A DNA stretch of 64,000 nt from Caldinitratiruptor microaerophilus (lineage in GTDB: Bacteria > Bacillota > Sulfobacillia > Symbiobacteriales > ZC4RG38). The notes under the pieces are model-generated. The model was not told where the DNA came from, did not search any database, and worked only from the letters and a program-made list of their open reading frames with translations. Numbering within the stretch: the first letter of the stretch is position 1; every line of letters begins with the position of its first letter. The position numbers and the translations under genes were made by a program. The stretch lies in assembly GCF_025999835.1 (NCBI RefSeq), contig NZ_AP025628.1, positions 1,736,001 to 1,800,000 on the forward strand, written 5' to 3'. Shown one piece after another: positions 51,677 through 61,716 of the stretch.

Positions 51677-53419
51677 TCACCCAAGCGGAACCGACGGGAC
51701 CAGCACCTTCTCCTCCATGACGTCCAGGAGCCCGGCAGGCGTGAGCCGCACACGCGGGAGGAAGTCGCCGGTGAGGAAGCTCAGGGAGTACAACACGTCG
51801 TTGTGGGGGTAGCCGCGGCGCACCAGCCGCTCCCGGAGGGCGCGCTCGGCCTCGACCAGCACCGCGAACGGCTGCGGGCTCATGTACGCCGAGACGGTGA
51901 GGGGGAACTCCCAGGCCACCTCGCCCGCCTCGACCACCACGAAGCCGCCCCCGAGTTCCACCACCCGCCGCGCGGCGAGCGCCATGGCCCTCGGGTCCCG
52001 TCCCAGCGACAGCACCCCCCGGGCCACGGTGTAGGTCGTGGCGAAACCCTCGACCTCGCCCAGCCCCGCGACCAGCGCCCGGGCGAGGCGGCCGCCCCGC
52101 TGGTCGAACAGCGCCGCGTGCAGGAGGCCGGGCCTGCCGGACAGGTCCACACGGCCGTCCTGCCGGGGCACGTCCACGTCGATCCGCCGCGTGATCACCG
52201 CGTTCGTGTGGTCGATCACCGGCACCGGCCCGGCGTCCGGGGCGGGGACGGCGTGCAGGTCGGGGCGGGCCACGCGCTCCGCCGGGGGCAGCGGGTTCAC
52301 GGCGCAGCAGCGCGCCCACGCTTCCCCGGGCGGCAGGGCGGCGGTGAGCCGGCCCTCCTCCGCCACCACCTGCCCGGCCGCCAGCACCCGGACGGGTCGG
52401 AAGGTCTCGAGGTCGGGCAGGAGCAACAGGTCGGCCCGGCGGCCCGGAGCCACGCCGCCGATGTCCCCTTCCGCCCCGTAGTACGTCGCCGGGTTGCGGG
52501 TCGCCATCTGGAGCGCCCGCACCGGGGGGACGCCGGCCTTGACCGCGATCCGCAGCATCTCGTCCAGGTGGCCGTGTTCGGCGATGAAGGCCGGCGTGGA
52601 GCCGTCGGTGGTGAACATGAGGCGGGCGGTGTCCACGCCTGCTTCGGTGACTGCCCGGATCACCTCGGGGAGGTCGGGGCGCAGGGAGGAGTGGCGCAGC
52701 ATGACCCACAGGCCCACCCGGAGGCGGTCGACCACTTCCTGGGCCCGGATGGGCTCGTGGTCCGAGGTGATGCCGGAGGCCACCAGGGCGGAGAGCCGCT
52801 CGGCGGAGGCGCCGGACAGGTGCCCCTCCACCCGCTTGCCCAGCCGCAGCGCCGCCTGGGCCGCGCCCAGGAGGGGCGGGTCGCCCCGGTACTGCAGGGG
52901 CCAGCGCCCGTACTCCATCATCCCGGCGGTCTGCGCGTGCCCGAGGCGGCCCCGGACTTCGTCCGGCGGGAACAGCGGCCGGCCGGCCGTCGCCGGGGCA
53001 GCCCGGGCGAGCCAGCGCAGGTACACGGGAAGCTCCTTCGCCACGTCCGCCGCGGCCCCGATCCCGGGCGCGCCGTGGTAGACCAGGATCATGTCGTCCG
53101 CGAAGTGCGCCGTGGTGCCCCGCGGGAGCGTGCCCTCCACGAGGCCGGTGGGCGTGTACAGGACAAAGGGGTGTGCGTGAGGCTCCACGAGGCCCGGCGC
53201 CAGGATGAGCCCCTCGGCGTCCAGCACCTGCGTGTGGGGACCCACGCCGGTCAGGCGGGAGCCCACGTACGCGATGCGCCCACGGTAGATGGCCACGTGG
53301 GCGGGATGCAGTTCGCCCGAGTAGACGTTCGCCAGGGTGGCGCCGCGGATCACGAGATCCGCCGGCCGCTCTCCCCTGGCGACCTGCATCAGGGCGCGCC
53401 GCTCGTCGAGGGTGAGCAT
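51677..53419 (-). CDS. Adenine deaminase-like amidohydrolase (YerA group)
   Basis: 580 residues. Metal-binding 'PGLVEPHAHPFVLYTP' (HxH at 81-83), 'SGITSDHEPIRAQEV', 'FTTDGSTPAFIAEHG' and 'DIGGVAPGRRADLLLLPDLE', then the C-terminal Ade_C domain ('FLTGDFLPRVRLTPAGLL'). The VEPHAHP form matches the YerA subgroup, whose substrate is not firmly adenine, rather than classic AdeC with its IESS motif. ATG 53419 with its own promoter. Downstream lies the DUF1028 relic. Confidence 0.88.
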   Translation of the reverse strand: MLTLDERRALMQVARGERPADLVIRGATLANVYSGELHPAHVAIYRGRIAYVGSRLTGVGPHTQVLDAEGLILAPGLVEPHAHPFVLYTPTGLVEGTLPRGTTAHFADDMILVYHGAPGIGAAADVAKELPVYLRWLARAAPATAGRPLFPPDEVRGRLGHAQTAGMMEYGRWPLQYRGDPPLLGAAQAALRLGKRVEGHLSGASAERLSALVASGITSDHEPIRAQEVVDRLRVGLWVMLRHSSLRPDLPEVIRAVTEAGVDTARLMFTTDGSTPAFIAEHGHLDEMLRIAVKAGVPPVRALQMATRNPATYYGAEGDIGGVAPGRRADLLLLPDLETFRPVRVLAAGQVVAEEGRLTAALPPGEAWARCCAVNPLPPAERVARPDLHAVPAPDAGPVPVIDHTNAVITRRIDVDVPRQDGRVDLSGRPGLLHAALFDQRGGRLARALVAGLGEVEGFATTYTVARGVLSLGRDPRAMALAARRVVELGGGFVVVEAGEVAWEFPLTVSAYMSPQPFAVLVEAERALRERLVRRGYPHNDVLYSLSFLTGDFLPRVRLTPAGLLDVMEEKVLVPSVPLG

Positions 53420-53451
53420 CTCCTCCCTCCTCGCGAACAGGTTGTGGGGCT

Positions 53452-53479
53452 ATTGTACCATAGTCGAAAGAATGGCCAA
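53452..53479 (-). promoter_or_regulatory. Promoter of the adenine deaminase-like gene
   Basis: TTGGCC (53479-53474), 16-bp spacer, TACAAT (53457-53452) preceded by TGG (extended -10). It lies directly after the pyrE stop. Confidence 0.7.
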
Positions 53480-53502
53480 TCCCCGAGAGCGCGACGGACG
53501 CC

Positions 53503-54081
53503 CTACCCCTTGGGCCTCACGAGCGGCAGGCCCTGCCGGCAGAGCGGACAGTCCGCCGGCAGCCAGGACGGGATGTCGAGGGTGATCAGGGCGTGCATGG
53601 GCACGCCGAAGTCGACCGCCCCGGAGGAGCGGTCGGCGATGACGCTCACCCCGACTGGCACGCCGCCGGCCTCCCGGACGACCGCCAGCACCTTCTCCAC
53701 GCTGCCGCCGGTCGTGACCGCGTCCTCCACCACGAGCACCCGTTCCCCGGGCCGGAGGCGGAAGCCGCGGCGCAGCGCCATCGAGCCGTCCCCGGCCTTC
53801 TCGGCGAACATCGCCCGGGCGCCCAGGTGCCGGGCGACCTCGTAGGCGAGGATGACGCCCCCCATGGCCGGCCCGATCACGGTCTCGACCGCCGCCTCCC
53901 GGAAGGGCTCGGCCATCGCCCGGCAGAGCCGCTCGGCGACAGGCGGGAACTGCAGGGCCTGGGAGAAGAGGAGGAACTGGCCGGAATGGCGCCCGGAGGT
54001 CAGGAGGAAGTGTCCCTCCATCAGCGTGCCGGTCTCCCGGAGGATCTGGAGCACCTCGTCGCGCTCCAGCGGCATGGCCAT
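53503..54081 (-). CDS. pyrE: Orotate phosphoribosyltransferase
   Basis: 192 residues. 'LMEGHFLLTSGRHSGQFLLF', 'VIGPAMGGVILAYEVA', and the PRPP motif 'VLVVEDAVTTGGSVEKV'. Extra cysteines in 'PADCPLCRQGLP' near the end match many thermophile PyrE proteins. Converts orotate to OMP. ATG 54081 overlaps the pyrD stop by one base (TGATG); ATG two codons later has slightly better spacing. Last gene of the pyr operon; pyrF is absent. Confidence 0.96.
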   Translation of the reverse strand: MAMPLERDEVLQILRETGTLMEGHFLLTSGRHSGQFLLFSQALQFPPVAERLCRAMAEPFREAAVETVIGPAMGGVILAYEVARHLGARAMFAEKAGDGSMALRRGFRLRPGERVLVVEDAVTTGGSVEKVLAVVREAGGVPVGVSVIADRSSGAVDFGVPMHALITLDIPSWLPADCPLCRQGLPLVRPKG

Positions 54082-55037
54082 CACCCCTCCACGATGCGCG
54101 GCAGGTTCTCCGCCGCGGTCTCCGCCGTGCGGGCCGCCCCGACGAGGTCGGTCACCCGGGCGAAGCCGTTCTGCCGCATGTAGGCCCGGATGCCGTCCAG
54201 GATCTCCAGCGGGGCGAGCGGGTTCCTGAACAGCGCCGTGCCCACCTGCACGGCGGTGGCGCCGGCCAGGAGGAACTCCAGGGCGTCCGTGGCGGTCGCG
54301 ATGCCGCCGATGCCCACCACGGGAATCTTCACCGCCCCCGCCACCTGCCAGACCATCCGCAGGGCGACGGGCTTCACCGCCGGCCCGGACAGCCCGCCGA
54401 AGACGTTGGTGAGAACGGGCCGCCGCCGCCGGACGTCGATGGCCATCCCCAGGAGCGTGTTGATCAGGCTCACGCCGTCGGCCCCGGCGTCCTCGGCCGC
54501 CTTCGCGAAGTCGACCACGGAGGTGACGTTGGGCGAGAGCTTCACGAAGAGCGGCAGCTTCGTGGCCTGGCGCACCGCCGCCGTCACCCTGTGGGTCTCC
54601 CGCAGGCTCGTGCCGAAGGCGAGGCCGCCCTCCTTCACGTTGGGGCACGAGATGTTGAGCTCGACGGCGTCGGCCACCTCGGGGGTCAGCCGCTCGGCGA
54701 CCCGGACGTACTCCTCCACCGTCCGGCCCACGATGTTCACGACCACGGTGGCACCCTGCCGGCGCAGCCAGGGGGCGTCGGCGGCCAGGTAGTGCTCCAC
54801 CCCGGGGTTCTCCAGGCCGATGGCGTTCAGCATCCCGGCCGGAGTCTCGGCCATCCGCACGCCGGGGTTCCCCGGCCACGGCTCGGGGGCGGTGCCCTTC
54901 GTGACCACGGCGCCCAGCTCGGACAGCGGAAAGAGGTGCGCGAACTCCCGGCCGTAGTGGAAGCAGCCCGACGCCACCCACACGGGATTCCTGCACCGGA
55001 GCCCGCCCACGTCGACGCTCAGATCAGGCTCCGTCAC
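54081..55037 (-). CDS. pyrD: Dihydroorotate dehydrogenase, class 1B catalytic subunit
   Basis: 318 residues. FMN-dependent TIM barrel: 'PVWVASGCFHYGREFAHLFP', 'VVTKGTAPEP', catalytic Cys in 'NISCPNVKEGGLAFG', 'GLSGPAVKPVALRMV', 'GIGGIATATDALEFLLAGAT'. The Cys and the neighbouring pyrK identify class 1B, which uses NAD+ through PyrK. Its start overlaps pyrK by 14 bases. Confidence 0.96.
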   Translation of the reverse strand: MTEPDLSVDVGGLRCRNPVWVASGCFHYGREFAHLFPLSELGAVVTKGTAPEPWPGNPGVRMAETPAGMLNAIGLENPGVEHYLAADAPWLRRQGATVVVNIVGRTVEEYVRVAERLTPEVADAVELNISCPNVKEGGLAFGTSLRETHRVTAAVRQATKLPLFVKLSPNVTSVVDFAKAAEDAGADGVSLINTLLGMAIDVRRRRPVLTNVFGGLSGPAVKPVALRMVWQVAGAVKIPVVGIGGIATATDALEFLLAGATAVQVGTALFRNPLAPLEILDGIRAYMRQNGFARVTDLVGAARTAETAAENLPRIVEG

Positions 55038-55938
55038 CCAGCCGCACCTCCTCCGCCCGGAACACGGGGCCGTCGACGCAGACGTGCAGGTACCCGGGGC
55101 CGGCGGCCCGGGGGATCGCGCAGGCCATGCAGACGCCGAAGCCGCAGGCCATGGGCCGCTCCACGCTCAGGTAGGCCGGAGCGCCTGCCTCCCGGGCGAT
55201 CCGCTGCACGGCGATCAGCATGGGCTCGGGTCCGCACGCCCAGATCTCGGCCGGGGGTGCCGCCTCGCCCCCGCCGGCGGCCGGCCCGCCGCCGGAGGCC
55301 GCGCCGGCCAGCGCCCCGGCCAGGAGCTCGGTCACCAGCGCTCGCCGCCCCGCCGACCCGTCGTCGGTGCAGACCTCCACGGGCACCCCGGTCGCCCGGA
55401 GCTCGTCCAGGGCGGCCAGCTCCCCCGCCGACCGGGCGCCGACCAGGGCGAGCACGTCCCGGCCCGCCTCCCGGGCCCAGGCGGCTGCCGCCACCATCGG
55501 CGGGATGCCGATGCCGCCCCCCACCAGGAGCAGCCGGGGCGCCGCCCCCGGGACGAAGCGGCCCGGGTCCGGGAACGACCGGCCGAGGGGTCCCAGGAGG
55601 TCGAGCTCGGCCCCGGCCGGCACCGCGCTGAGCGCCCGGGTCCCGCGGCCTGCGGCCCGGTAGACCACCGTGACCTCGCCCGTGCTCGGCCGGATCTCGC
55701 AGAGGCTGAACGGCCGCTTCAGGAGCGGATCGTGGCCGGCGTGGCCCGCCGGCAGCACGGCGAGCTCGACGAACTGACCCGGCCGTGCGGCCCCCGCGGT
55801 GTGCGGGGCGTGGAGCGTGAGCTTGAACCAGCCGGCCCCGCGCCGGGCGTGCGCCACCACCCGGGCGCGCTCGGGGCGCCAGGGCGATCGCACCCGACCT
55901 TCCCGCTCCGCCGCGGCGACTTCAGGGTCACCAGCCAA
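55024..55938 (-). CDS. pyrK: Dihydroorotate dehydrogenase electron-transfer subunit
   Basis: 304 residues. FAD-binding 'RPFSLCEIRPSTGEVTVVYR', NAD-binding 'LLLVGGGIGIPPMVAAA', and the [2Fe-2S] motif 'CGFGVCMACAIP' plus a later Cys ('YLHVCVDGP'). Passes electrons from PyrD to NAD+. Longer than usual (~260) owing to an Ala/Gly-rich insert near residue 205 and an N-terminal extension. TTG 55938 overlaps pyrC by 11 bases. Confidence 0.95.
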   Translation of the reverse strand: MAGDPEVAAAEREGRVRSPWRPERARVVAHARRGAGWFKLTLHAPHTAGAARPGQFVELAVLPAGHAGHDPLLKRPFSLCEIRPSTGEVTVVYRAAGRGTRALSAVPAGAELDLLGPLGRSFPDPGRFVPGAAPRLLLVGGGIGIPPMVAAAAWAREAGRDVLALVGARSAGELAALDELRATGVPVEVCTDDGSAGRRALVTELLAGALAGAASGGGPAAGGGEAAPPAEIWACGPEPMLIAVQRIAREAGAPAYLSVERPMACGFGVCMACAIPRAAGPGYLHVCVDGPVFRAEEVRLGDGA

Positions 55939-57238
55939 CCAGCCGCCCTCCCTCCATGACGAGGCGGCCGGAGACGACCGTGGCCGCCGGCGCGCCCACC
56001 AGTTCGCGGCCGAGGAACGGCGAGTTGCGGCTTCGGGACACCATGTCCTCGGCCCGGACGATCCACCGCTTCTCCAGGTCCAGTACCGTGACGTCCGCCT
56101 CGGCCCCGACCCGCAGCGACGGCGGGCGGAGGCCGAGGACCTCGGCCGGCCGGGTCGACATGGCGAGGATCATCCGCTCCAGGCTCAGCCGCCCGGTGCG
56201 GACGAGGGCGTCCAGCACCACCCCCACCGCCGTCTCGAGCCCGACGACCCCGTTCTTCGCCAGGCCGAACTCGACCTCCTTGTCGTCCCGGTGGTGCGGG
56301 GCGTGGTCGGTGGCGACGCAGTCGATCGTGCCGTCCGCCAGCCCCGCGATGAGCGCCTCCCGGTCCTCCGCCGACCGCAGCGGCGGGTTCATCTTGAAGT
56401 TCGTGTCGTAGCCGGAGCCGGCCACGTCCTCGTCGGTGAGGGCGAGGTGGTGCGGGGTCACCTCGGCGGTCACGCGCACGCCCCGGGCCTTCGCCTGCCG
56501 GATGATCTCCACCGACCGGGCCGTGGACACGTGCATGATGTGCACGTGCCCGCCCGTCGCCTCGGCCAGGAGCACGTCCCGGGCCACGTGCACCTCCTCG
56601 GCGAGGGGATCGTACCCGCGCAGGCCGGCCAGGGTGGAGAAGCGCCCGTAGTGCATCGCCCCGTCCTGGCTGAGGCTGCGGTCCTCCGCGTGGTCGAGGA
56701 CCGGCCGGCCGAACTGCCTGGCGTAGAGCAGGGCCAGGCGCATGACCTCCGCCCGCTCGATCGGGTGCCCGTCGTCGGTGAAGCCCACGGCACCGGCGGC
56801 GGCCATCTCGCCCAGCTCGGCGAGTTCCTCGCCCTTCTGCCCCTTGGTGACGGCCCCGTAGGGCCACACCTTCACGGCCGCCTCCCGGGCCGCCTTCTCG
56901 ACCACGAACCGCACCAGTGCGGCGTTGTCGATGACCGGGCGGGTGTTGGGCACGGCGCAGACGGCCACGAACCCGCCCCGGGCCGCCGCCCGGGTGCCGG
57001 AGGCGATGTCCTCCTTCCACTCCTCGCCCGGCTCGCGCAGGTGCACGTGCAGGTCGATGAAGCCGGGGGTGACCACGAGGCCCCGGCAGTCGACCACCCG
57101 GGCCGCGGGGTCCGTCAGGTCCTCGCCGATCGCCGCGATCACCGTGTCCGTGATCAGGACGTCCGCCACCCGGTCGACGCCCGCCCGGGGGTCCAGGAGT
57201 CGCCCGCCCTTGAGGAGCAGCTTACTCACCCGTGCCAC
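55928..57238 (-). CDS. pyrC: Dihydroorotase (class I)
   Basis: 436 residues. Zinc ligands '[20 protein letters not shown]', bridging site 'GFTDDGHPI', 'VLDHAEDRS', '[15 protein letters not shown]', catalytic Asp in '[19 protein letters not shown]'. Cyclises carbamoyl-aspartate. Starts inside the last 17 bases of pyrB, so the two are coupled. Confidence 0.97.
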   Translation of the reverse strand: MARVSKLLLKGGRLLDPRAGVDRVADVLITDTVIAAIGEDLTDPAARVVDCRGLVVTPGFIDLHVHLREPGEEWKEDIASGTRAAARGGFVAVCAVPNTRPVIDNAALVRFVVEKAAREAAVKVWPYGAVTKGQKGEELAELGEMAAAGAVGFTDDGHPIERAEVMRLALLYARQFGRPVLDHAEDRSLSQDGAMHYGRFSTLAGLRGYDPLAEEVHVARDVLLAEATGGHVHIMHVSTARSVEIIRQAKARGVRVTAEVTPHHLALTDEDVAGSGYDTNFKMNPPLRSAEDREALIAGLADGTIDCVATDHAPHHRDDKEVEFGLAKNGVVGLETAVGVVLDALVRTGRLSLERMILAMSTRPAEVLGLRPPSLRVGAEADVTVLDLEKRWIVRAEDMVSRSRNSPFLGRELVGAPAATVVSGRLVMEGGRLVGW

Positions 57239-58154
57239 CTCCGCCGAGGAGAAGGTACAGGACCGCCATCCGCACCGCCACCCCGCCCGTGACCTGCTCG
57301 AGGATGGCCGCCCGGTGCGAGTCGGCGACCTCGCTGGTGATCTCGACGCCCCGGTTCATGGGCCCGGGGTGCAGGACCAGCACGTCCTCCTTGCAGGCGG
57401 CAAGGCGCTGGGGGGTGATACCCCAGAAGCGGGCGTACTCGTGCACGCTCGGAAAGAGGCCCTTTTGCTGACGCTCCAGCTGGATGCGCAGCACGTTCAC
57501 CACGTCGGCTCCGTCCAGGGCCTCGTCCAGGTCGTGCGTGACGTGCACGCCCAGGGCCTCGAGCCCCGGCGGCAGGAGCGTGGCCGGGCCGGCGACCCAG
57601 ACCTCGCTCCCGTACTTGAGAAGGCCCCAGATGTTCGACCGCGCCACCCGGCTGTGGAGGATGTCCCCGACGATGGCGACCTTCAGCCCGCTCAGGCGGC
57701 CCTTGCGCCGCCGGATGGTGAAGAGGTCGAGGAGGCCCTGGGTGGGGTGCTCGTGGATGCCGTCGCCGGCGTTGACCACCCCGGCGCGCAGGCGGCGCGC
57801 CAGGAAGTGCGGCGCGCCGCCCTCGCTGTGGCGCATGATGACCAGGTCGGCCCCCATGACCTCGAGGTTGCGAGCCGTGTCGAGGAGCGTCTCGCCCTTC
57901 TGGACGCTCGACTGGGCGACGGCCACGCTCTGCACGTCGGCGCTCAGGTACTTGGCGGCCAGCTCGAAGGAGTTGCGGGTGCGGGTCGACGGCTCGTAGA
58001 AGAGGTTGACGATCACCTTGCCGCGCAGCGTCGGAACCTTCTTCACCGGCCGGTCGATGATCTCGCGCATGGACTCGGCCGTGTCCAGGATGAGGTCGAT
58101 CTCCTCGCGCGTGAGGTCCTGCAGGCCGAGGAGGTCCTTGCGCCTGAGGCCCAT
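57222..58154 (-). CDS. pyrB: Aspartate carbamoyltransferase catalytic subunit
   Basis: 310 residues. Carbamoyl-phosphate site '[16 protein letters not shown]', '[20 protein letters not shown]', '[19 protein letters not shown]', '[14 protein letters not shown]'. No regulatory pyrI is present, as in most Firmicutes. Follows pyrR by 13 bases. Confidence 0.97.
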   Translation of the reverse strand: MGLRRKDLLGLQDLTREEIDLILDTAESMREIIDRPVKKVPTLRGKVIVNLFYEPSTRTRNSFELAAKYLSADVQSVAVAQSSVQKGETLLDTARNLEVMGADLVIMRHSEGGAPHFLARRLRAGVVNAGDGIHEHPTQGLLDLFTIRRRKGRLSGLKVAIVGDILHSRVARSNIWGLLKYGSEVWVAGPATLLPPGLEALGVHVTHDLDEALDGADVVNVLRIQLERQQKGLFPSVHEYARFWGITPQRLAACKEDVLVLHPGPMNRGVEITSEVADSHRAAILEQVTGGVAVRMAVLYLLLGGGGTGE

Positions 58155-58167
58155 GTCCCGTGCCCCC

Positions 58168-58890
<723 letters not shown>

Positions 58891-58919
58891 ACGGTAGCAT
58901 TCTGCCACGGCCGCGTCAA
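58891..58919 (-). promoter_or_regulatory. Promoter of the pyr operon
   Basis: TTGACG (58919-58914), 17-bp spacer, TACCGT (58896-58891), TGC before the -10 (extended). Transcription would begin just ahead of the attenuator. Confidence 0.7.
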
Positions 58920-59156
58920 GGCGGCCGCGCCTGGCGCGCCTGGCCGGTACGCCGCGCTTCGCCGGCCGCACGCCCGGTGGCCGGGAGGGGGCGGCCCACC
59001 CCGCGCCCCGCAGTTACGAGGGCGCCCCAGGGGAGAAGACGCCCGCCACCGCCATCCGCGGCGGCCCTGCAGGTCTCCGGCACAGACGTTGTCCGGTACG
59101 CTCCGAGCAGGGTCTTGTGAGGAAGGTCATGCCTATCCGGTGAACACCAACGGGTT

Positions 59157-59181
59157 GCGACTATCGATTATCGATAGTCGC
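59157..59181 (+). repeat. Perfect 12-bp inverted repeat upstream of the CoA-transferase gene
   Basis: GCGACTATCGAT (59157-59168) and its exact reverse complement (59170-59181) flank a single T. It lies about 60 bases upstream of the promoter in a locally AT-rich region. It resembles a regulator operator more than a terminator (no T run on either strand directly after it). Confidence 0.75.
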
Positions 59182-59238
59182 AAAACCGGATGTCGGATCG
59201 TGAACACAATCACTTTTTTCCCTTCGTCTGTTTCTCTC

Positions 59239-59292
59239 TTGCCGGCCACCTACCCACCGTGGTATCTTGGCGTTAAGAAGTGGTTAACCACT
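59239..59292 (+). promoter_or_regulatory. Promoter and palindromic operator of the CoA-transferase gene
   Basis: TTGCCG (59239-59244), 18-bp spacer, TATCTT (59263-59268) with TGG before it. The perfect 14-bp palindrome AGTGGTTAACCACT (59279-59292) starts ten bases after the -10, over the expected start site, the position of a repressor operator. The TetR gene at 61078 is the likely binder (inference). Confidence 0.65.
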
Positions 59293-59437
59293 CACTTTGA
59301 CCCCACCCTCTGCCGGCGGGGCTGACGAGTCTACCCCGGGCTCGAATGACCAACGTGGCCGAGCGTCGCATGGGTACCGACCGTTTGGTAGGCAAAGGCC
59401 CCGGAAGAGGGCGGTCGCCAGGGAGGCAGGAAGGCCG

Positions 59438-60967
59438 GTGTTCGAGGAACGGATCCGACACAGCGGCCTCCGGCAGCGCGTCTGCCGGCCCGAAGAGGCC
59501 GCACAGCTCATCCGCGACGGTGACGTCGTAGCGATCAGCGGCTTCACCCGAGCAGGGGATGCCAAGGTCGTGCTTCTCGAACTGGCCCGACAAGCGCGCG
59601 AAGGACGGCGCGTCCGCATCGACCTCTGGACCGGCGCCTCCGTCGGCGACCAAGTCGACGGCTTCCTGGCCGAGGCCGGCGTCCTGCGGCGGCGCCTCCC
59701 CTTCCAGGCCGAAGCCCGGCTGCGCGGCGCCATCAACCGCGGCGAGGTGCTGTTCATCGACCAGCACCTGGGCCACACGGCCGAATTCGTCCGCTCCGGC
59801 AGCATGGGCCGCCCGGACGTGGCGATCATCGAGGCGACGGCCATCACCGCCGACGGGGGCATCGTCCCCACCACCTCGGTCGGCAACTCGGCGATCTACG
59901 CCCGGACTGCCAGACGGGTGATCGTGGAGGTCAACGTTGCCCAGCCGCTGGCCCTCGAGGGCATGCACGACATCTACGACCCCGGCCCCCGGCCGGGCCG
60001 CCGGCCGATCCCGATCATGCGGGCGGGCGACCGGGTCGGCGACACCGTCATCCGCATCCCGCCTGAACAGATCCAGGCCGTCGTCGTGACCGAGAAGCTC
60101 GACGACTCCCGGCCGCTCGCCCCGCCGGACGAGGAAACCCGGGCCATCTCCGGCCACTTGATCGAGTTCCTGTTCCACGAGGTGCGGGTGGGCCGGCTCC
60201 CCCGCAACCTGGCTCCGCTGCAGAGCGGTATCGGGGTGCTGGCGAACGCCGTTTTCGCCGGGCTCGCGGACTCGCCCTTCCACAACCTCGAGGTCTACTC
60301 CGAGGTCCTGCAAGACGCCATGTTCGACCTGATGGACCTGGGAAAGCTCACCGTGGCGTCCGCCACCTCCATCACGTGCTCGCCCGACAGGTTGCGGGAC
60401 GTGCTGGCCAACCTGCACCGGTACCGGGACAAGGTGATCCTGCGGCCGCAGGACATCTCGAACCACCCGGAGGTCATCCGCCGCCTGGGGATCGTGGCCA
60501 TCAACGCCGCCCTGGAGGCCGACATCTACGGCAACGTCAACTCCACCCACGTCCTGGGCACCCGCATGATGAACGGGATCGGCGGCTCCGGCGACTTCGC
60601 CCGCAACAGTTACCTCTCCATCTTCGTCACCCGCTCCACCGCCAAGGACGGCGCCATCTCCACCATCGTGCCGATGGTCGCCCACGTGGACCACACCGAA
60701 CACGACGTGCAGGTCCTCGTGACCGAACAGGGGCTGGCCGACCTCCGCAACCTGGCGCCGCGCGAGCGGGCCCGCGTCATCATCGAGAAGTGCGCCCATC
60801 CCCGCTACCGTGACCTCCTGCGCGACTACCTCCGGGACGCCGAACGGCTGGGCGGGCAGACCCCCCACGACCTGCGCCGGGCCCTGTCCTGGCACCTGCG
60901 GTACCAGCAGACGGGGACGATGCTCCCCACGGCCGCCGAGGCGAGTCTGGTTCCGACCGGCGACTGA
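59438..60967 (+). CDS. Acyl-CoA:acetate CoA-transferase / acetyl-CoA hydrolase family protein
   Basis: 509 residues. 'GDVVAISGFTRAGDAKVVLL', 'GHTAEFVRSGSMGRPDVAII', 'NVNSTHVLGTRMMNGIGGSG' and 'VTEQGLADLRNLAPRERA' are the signature of the Cat1/SpcC (Ach1) family, which moves CoA between acids such as succinyl-CoA and acetate through a glutamyl-CoA intermediate ('LEVYSEVLQDAM' provides the Glu region). GTG 59438 behind AGGAAGG. Acid specificity is not readable. Next to a TetR regulator 110 bases downstream. Confidence 0.92.
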   Translation: MFEERIRHSGLRQRVCRPEEAAQLIRDGDVVAISGFTRAGDAKVVLLELARQAREGRRVRIDLWTGASVGDQVDGFLAEAGVLRRRLPFQAEARLRGAINRGEVLFIDQHLGHTAEFVRSGSMGRPDVAIIEATAITADGGIVPTTSVGNSAIYARTARRVIVEVNVAQPLALEGMHDIYDPGPRPGRRPIPIMRAGDRVGDTVIRIPPEQIQAVVVTEKLDDSRPLAPPDEETRAISGHLIEFLFHEVRVGRLPRNLAPLQSGIGVLANAVFAGLADSPFHNLEVYSEVLQDAMFDLMDLGKLTVASATSITCSPDRLRDVLANLHRYRDKVILRPQDISNHPEVIRRLGIVAINAALEADIYGNVNSTHVLGTRMMNGIGGSGDFARNSYLSIFVTRSTAKDGAISTIVPMVAHVDHTEHDVQVLVTEQGLADLRNLAPRERARVIIEKCAHPRYRDLLRDYLRDAERLGGQTPHDLRRALSWHLRYQQTGTMLPTAAEASLVPTGD

Positions 60968-61077
60968 GAGCGGTGCCGCCGGGGCTCCCCGGCGGCACCC
61001 GCGTGGCAGGACGCATCCGGCCGGTGTCGAAGGCTGTGAGGCGGACATCCATCCGGATCGGGAAGGGAAGGCGCTCG

Positions 61078-61704
61078 ATGTCGTCACGCGCACCGTGGAC
61101 GGAAGCCGCCGAGCGCCGCCGGCTGATCGTGGAGGCCGCCCTGCCGGTGTTCGCCAGCCACAGTTACTCCGGCGCCACGACCACCGACGTGGCCCGGGCG
61201 GCCCGGGTCGCGCAGGCCACCATCTACAAGCACTTTCCCACCAAGCGGGACCTGTTCCTCGCCGTGCTCGACCGTACCACCGACCTGGTTCTCGAGCGGT
61301 GGCAGCAGGCCATGGAGGGGGCGCCCACGCCCTTGGACCGCCTCGTTGCGCTCGTCCGCACGTACGCCATGATGGCCGCCACCGACCACCTGGCGTTCCG
61401 TGTCCGGGTGCGGGCGGTGGCCGAGTCGGGCGACCCCGTGATCGCGACCCACGCCCGGGCATCGTACCTGCGGATCGTCGAGTTTCTCCGGGACGTCATC
61501 GAGGAGGCCCGGGCCGCCGGCCAGACGCCCCCTGACCTGGATCCGGCGCGCGCGGCGTGGTACCTCCTCTCGGTCGGGCAGGGATTCAACCTAAACCACT
61601 ACGTGGGCCTGTCCTGGGACCCGGCCACCATCGACGGGCTCATCGCCTACGTCTTCCGGGGCCTGGGGGTGGAACTCGCCCCGGACCGGCCCCCCGCACC
61701 TTAG
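61078..61704 (+). CDS. TetR/AcrR-family transcriptional regulator
   Basis: 208 residues. N-terminal HTH about residues 10-55: 'RLIVEAALPVFASHSYSGAT', 'DVARAARVAQATIYKHFPTK', 'RDLFLAVLDRT'. The C-terminal domain is helical, typical of the ligand pocket. ATG 61078 with GGGAAGGGAAGG. Downstream of the CoA-transferase gene in the same direction; probably responds to an acyl-CoA-like ligand and binds the palindromes upstream (inference). Convergent with pstA, 12 bases away. Confidence 0.93.
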   Translation: MSSRAPWTEAAERRRLIVEAALPVFASHSYSGATTTDVARAARVAQATIYKHFPTKRDLFLAVLDRTTDLVLERWQQAMEGAPTPLDRLVALVRTYAMMAATDHLAFRVRVRAVAESGDPVIATHARASYLRIVEFLRDVIEEARAAGQTPPDLDPARAAWYLLSVGQGFNLNHYVGLSWDPATIDGLIAYVFRGLGVELAPDRPPAP

Positions 61705-61716
61705 CGAGGCCGCCGG

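Noticed and set aside
59089-59325. 78-codon rightward frame before the CoA-transferase
   Set aside because: It contains the promoter and both palindromes, and has no ribosome site or family resemblance.
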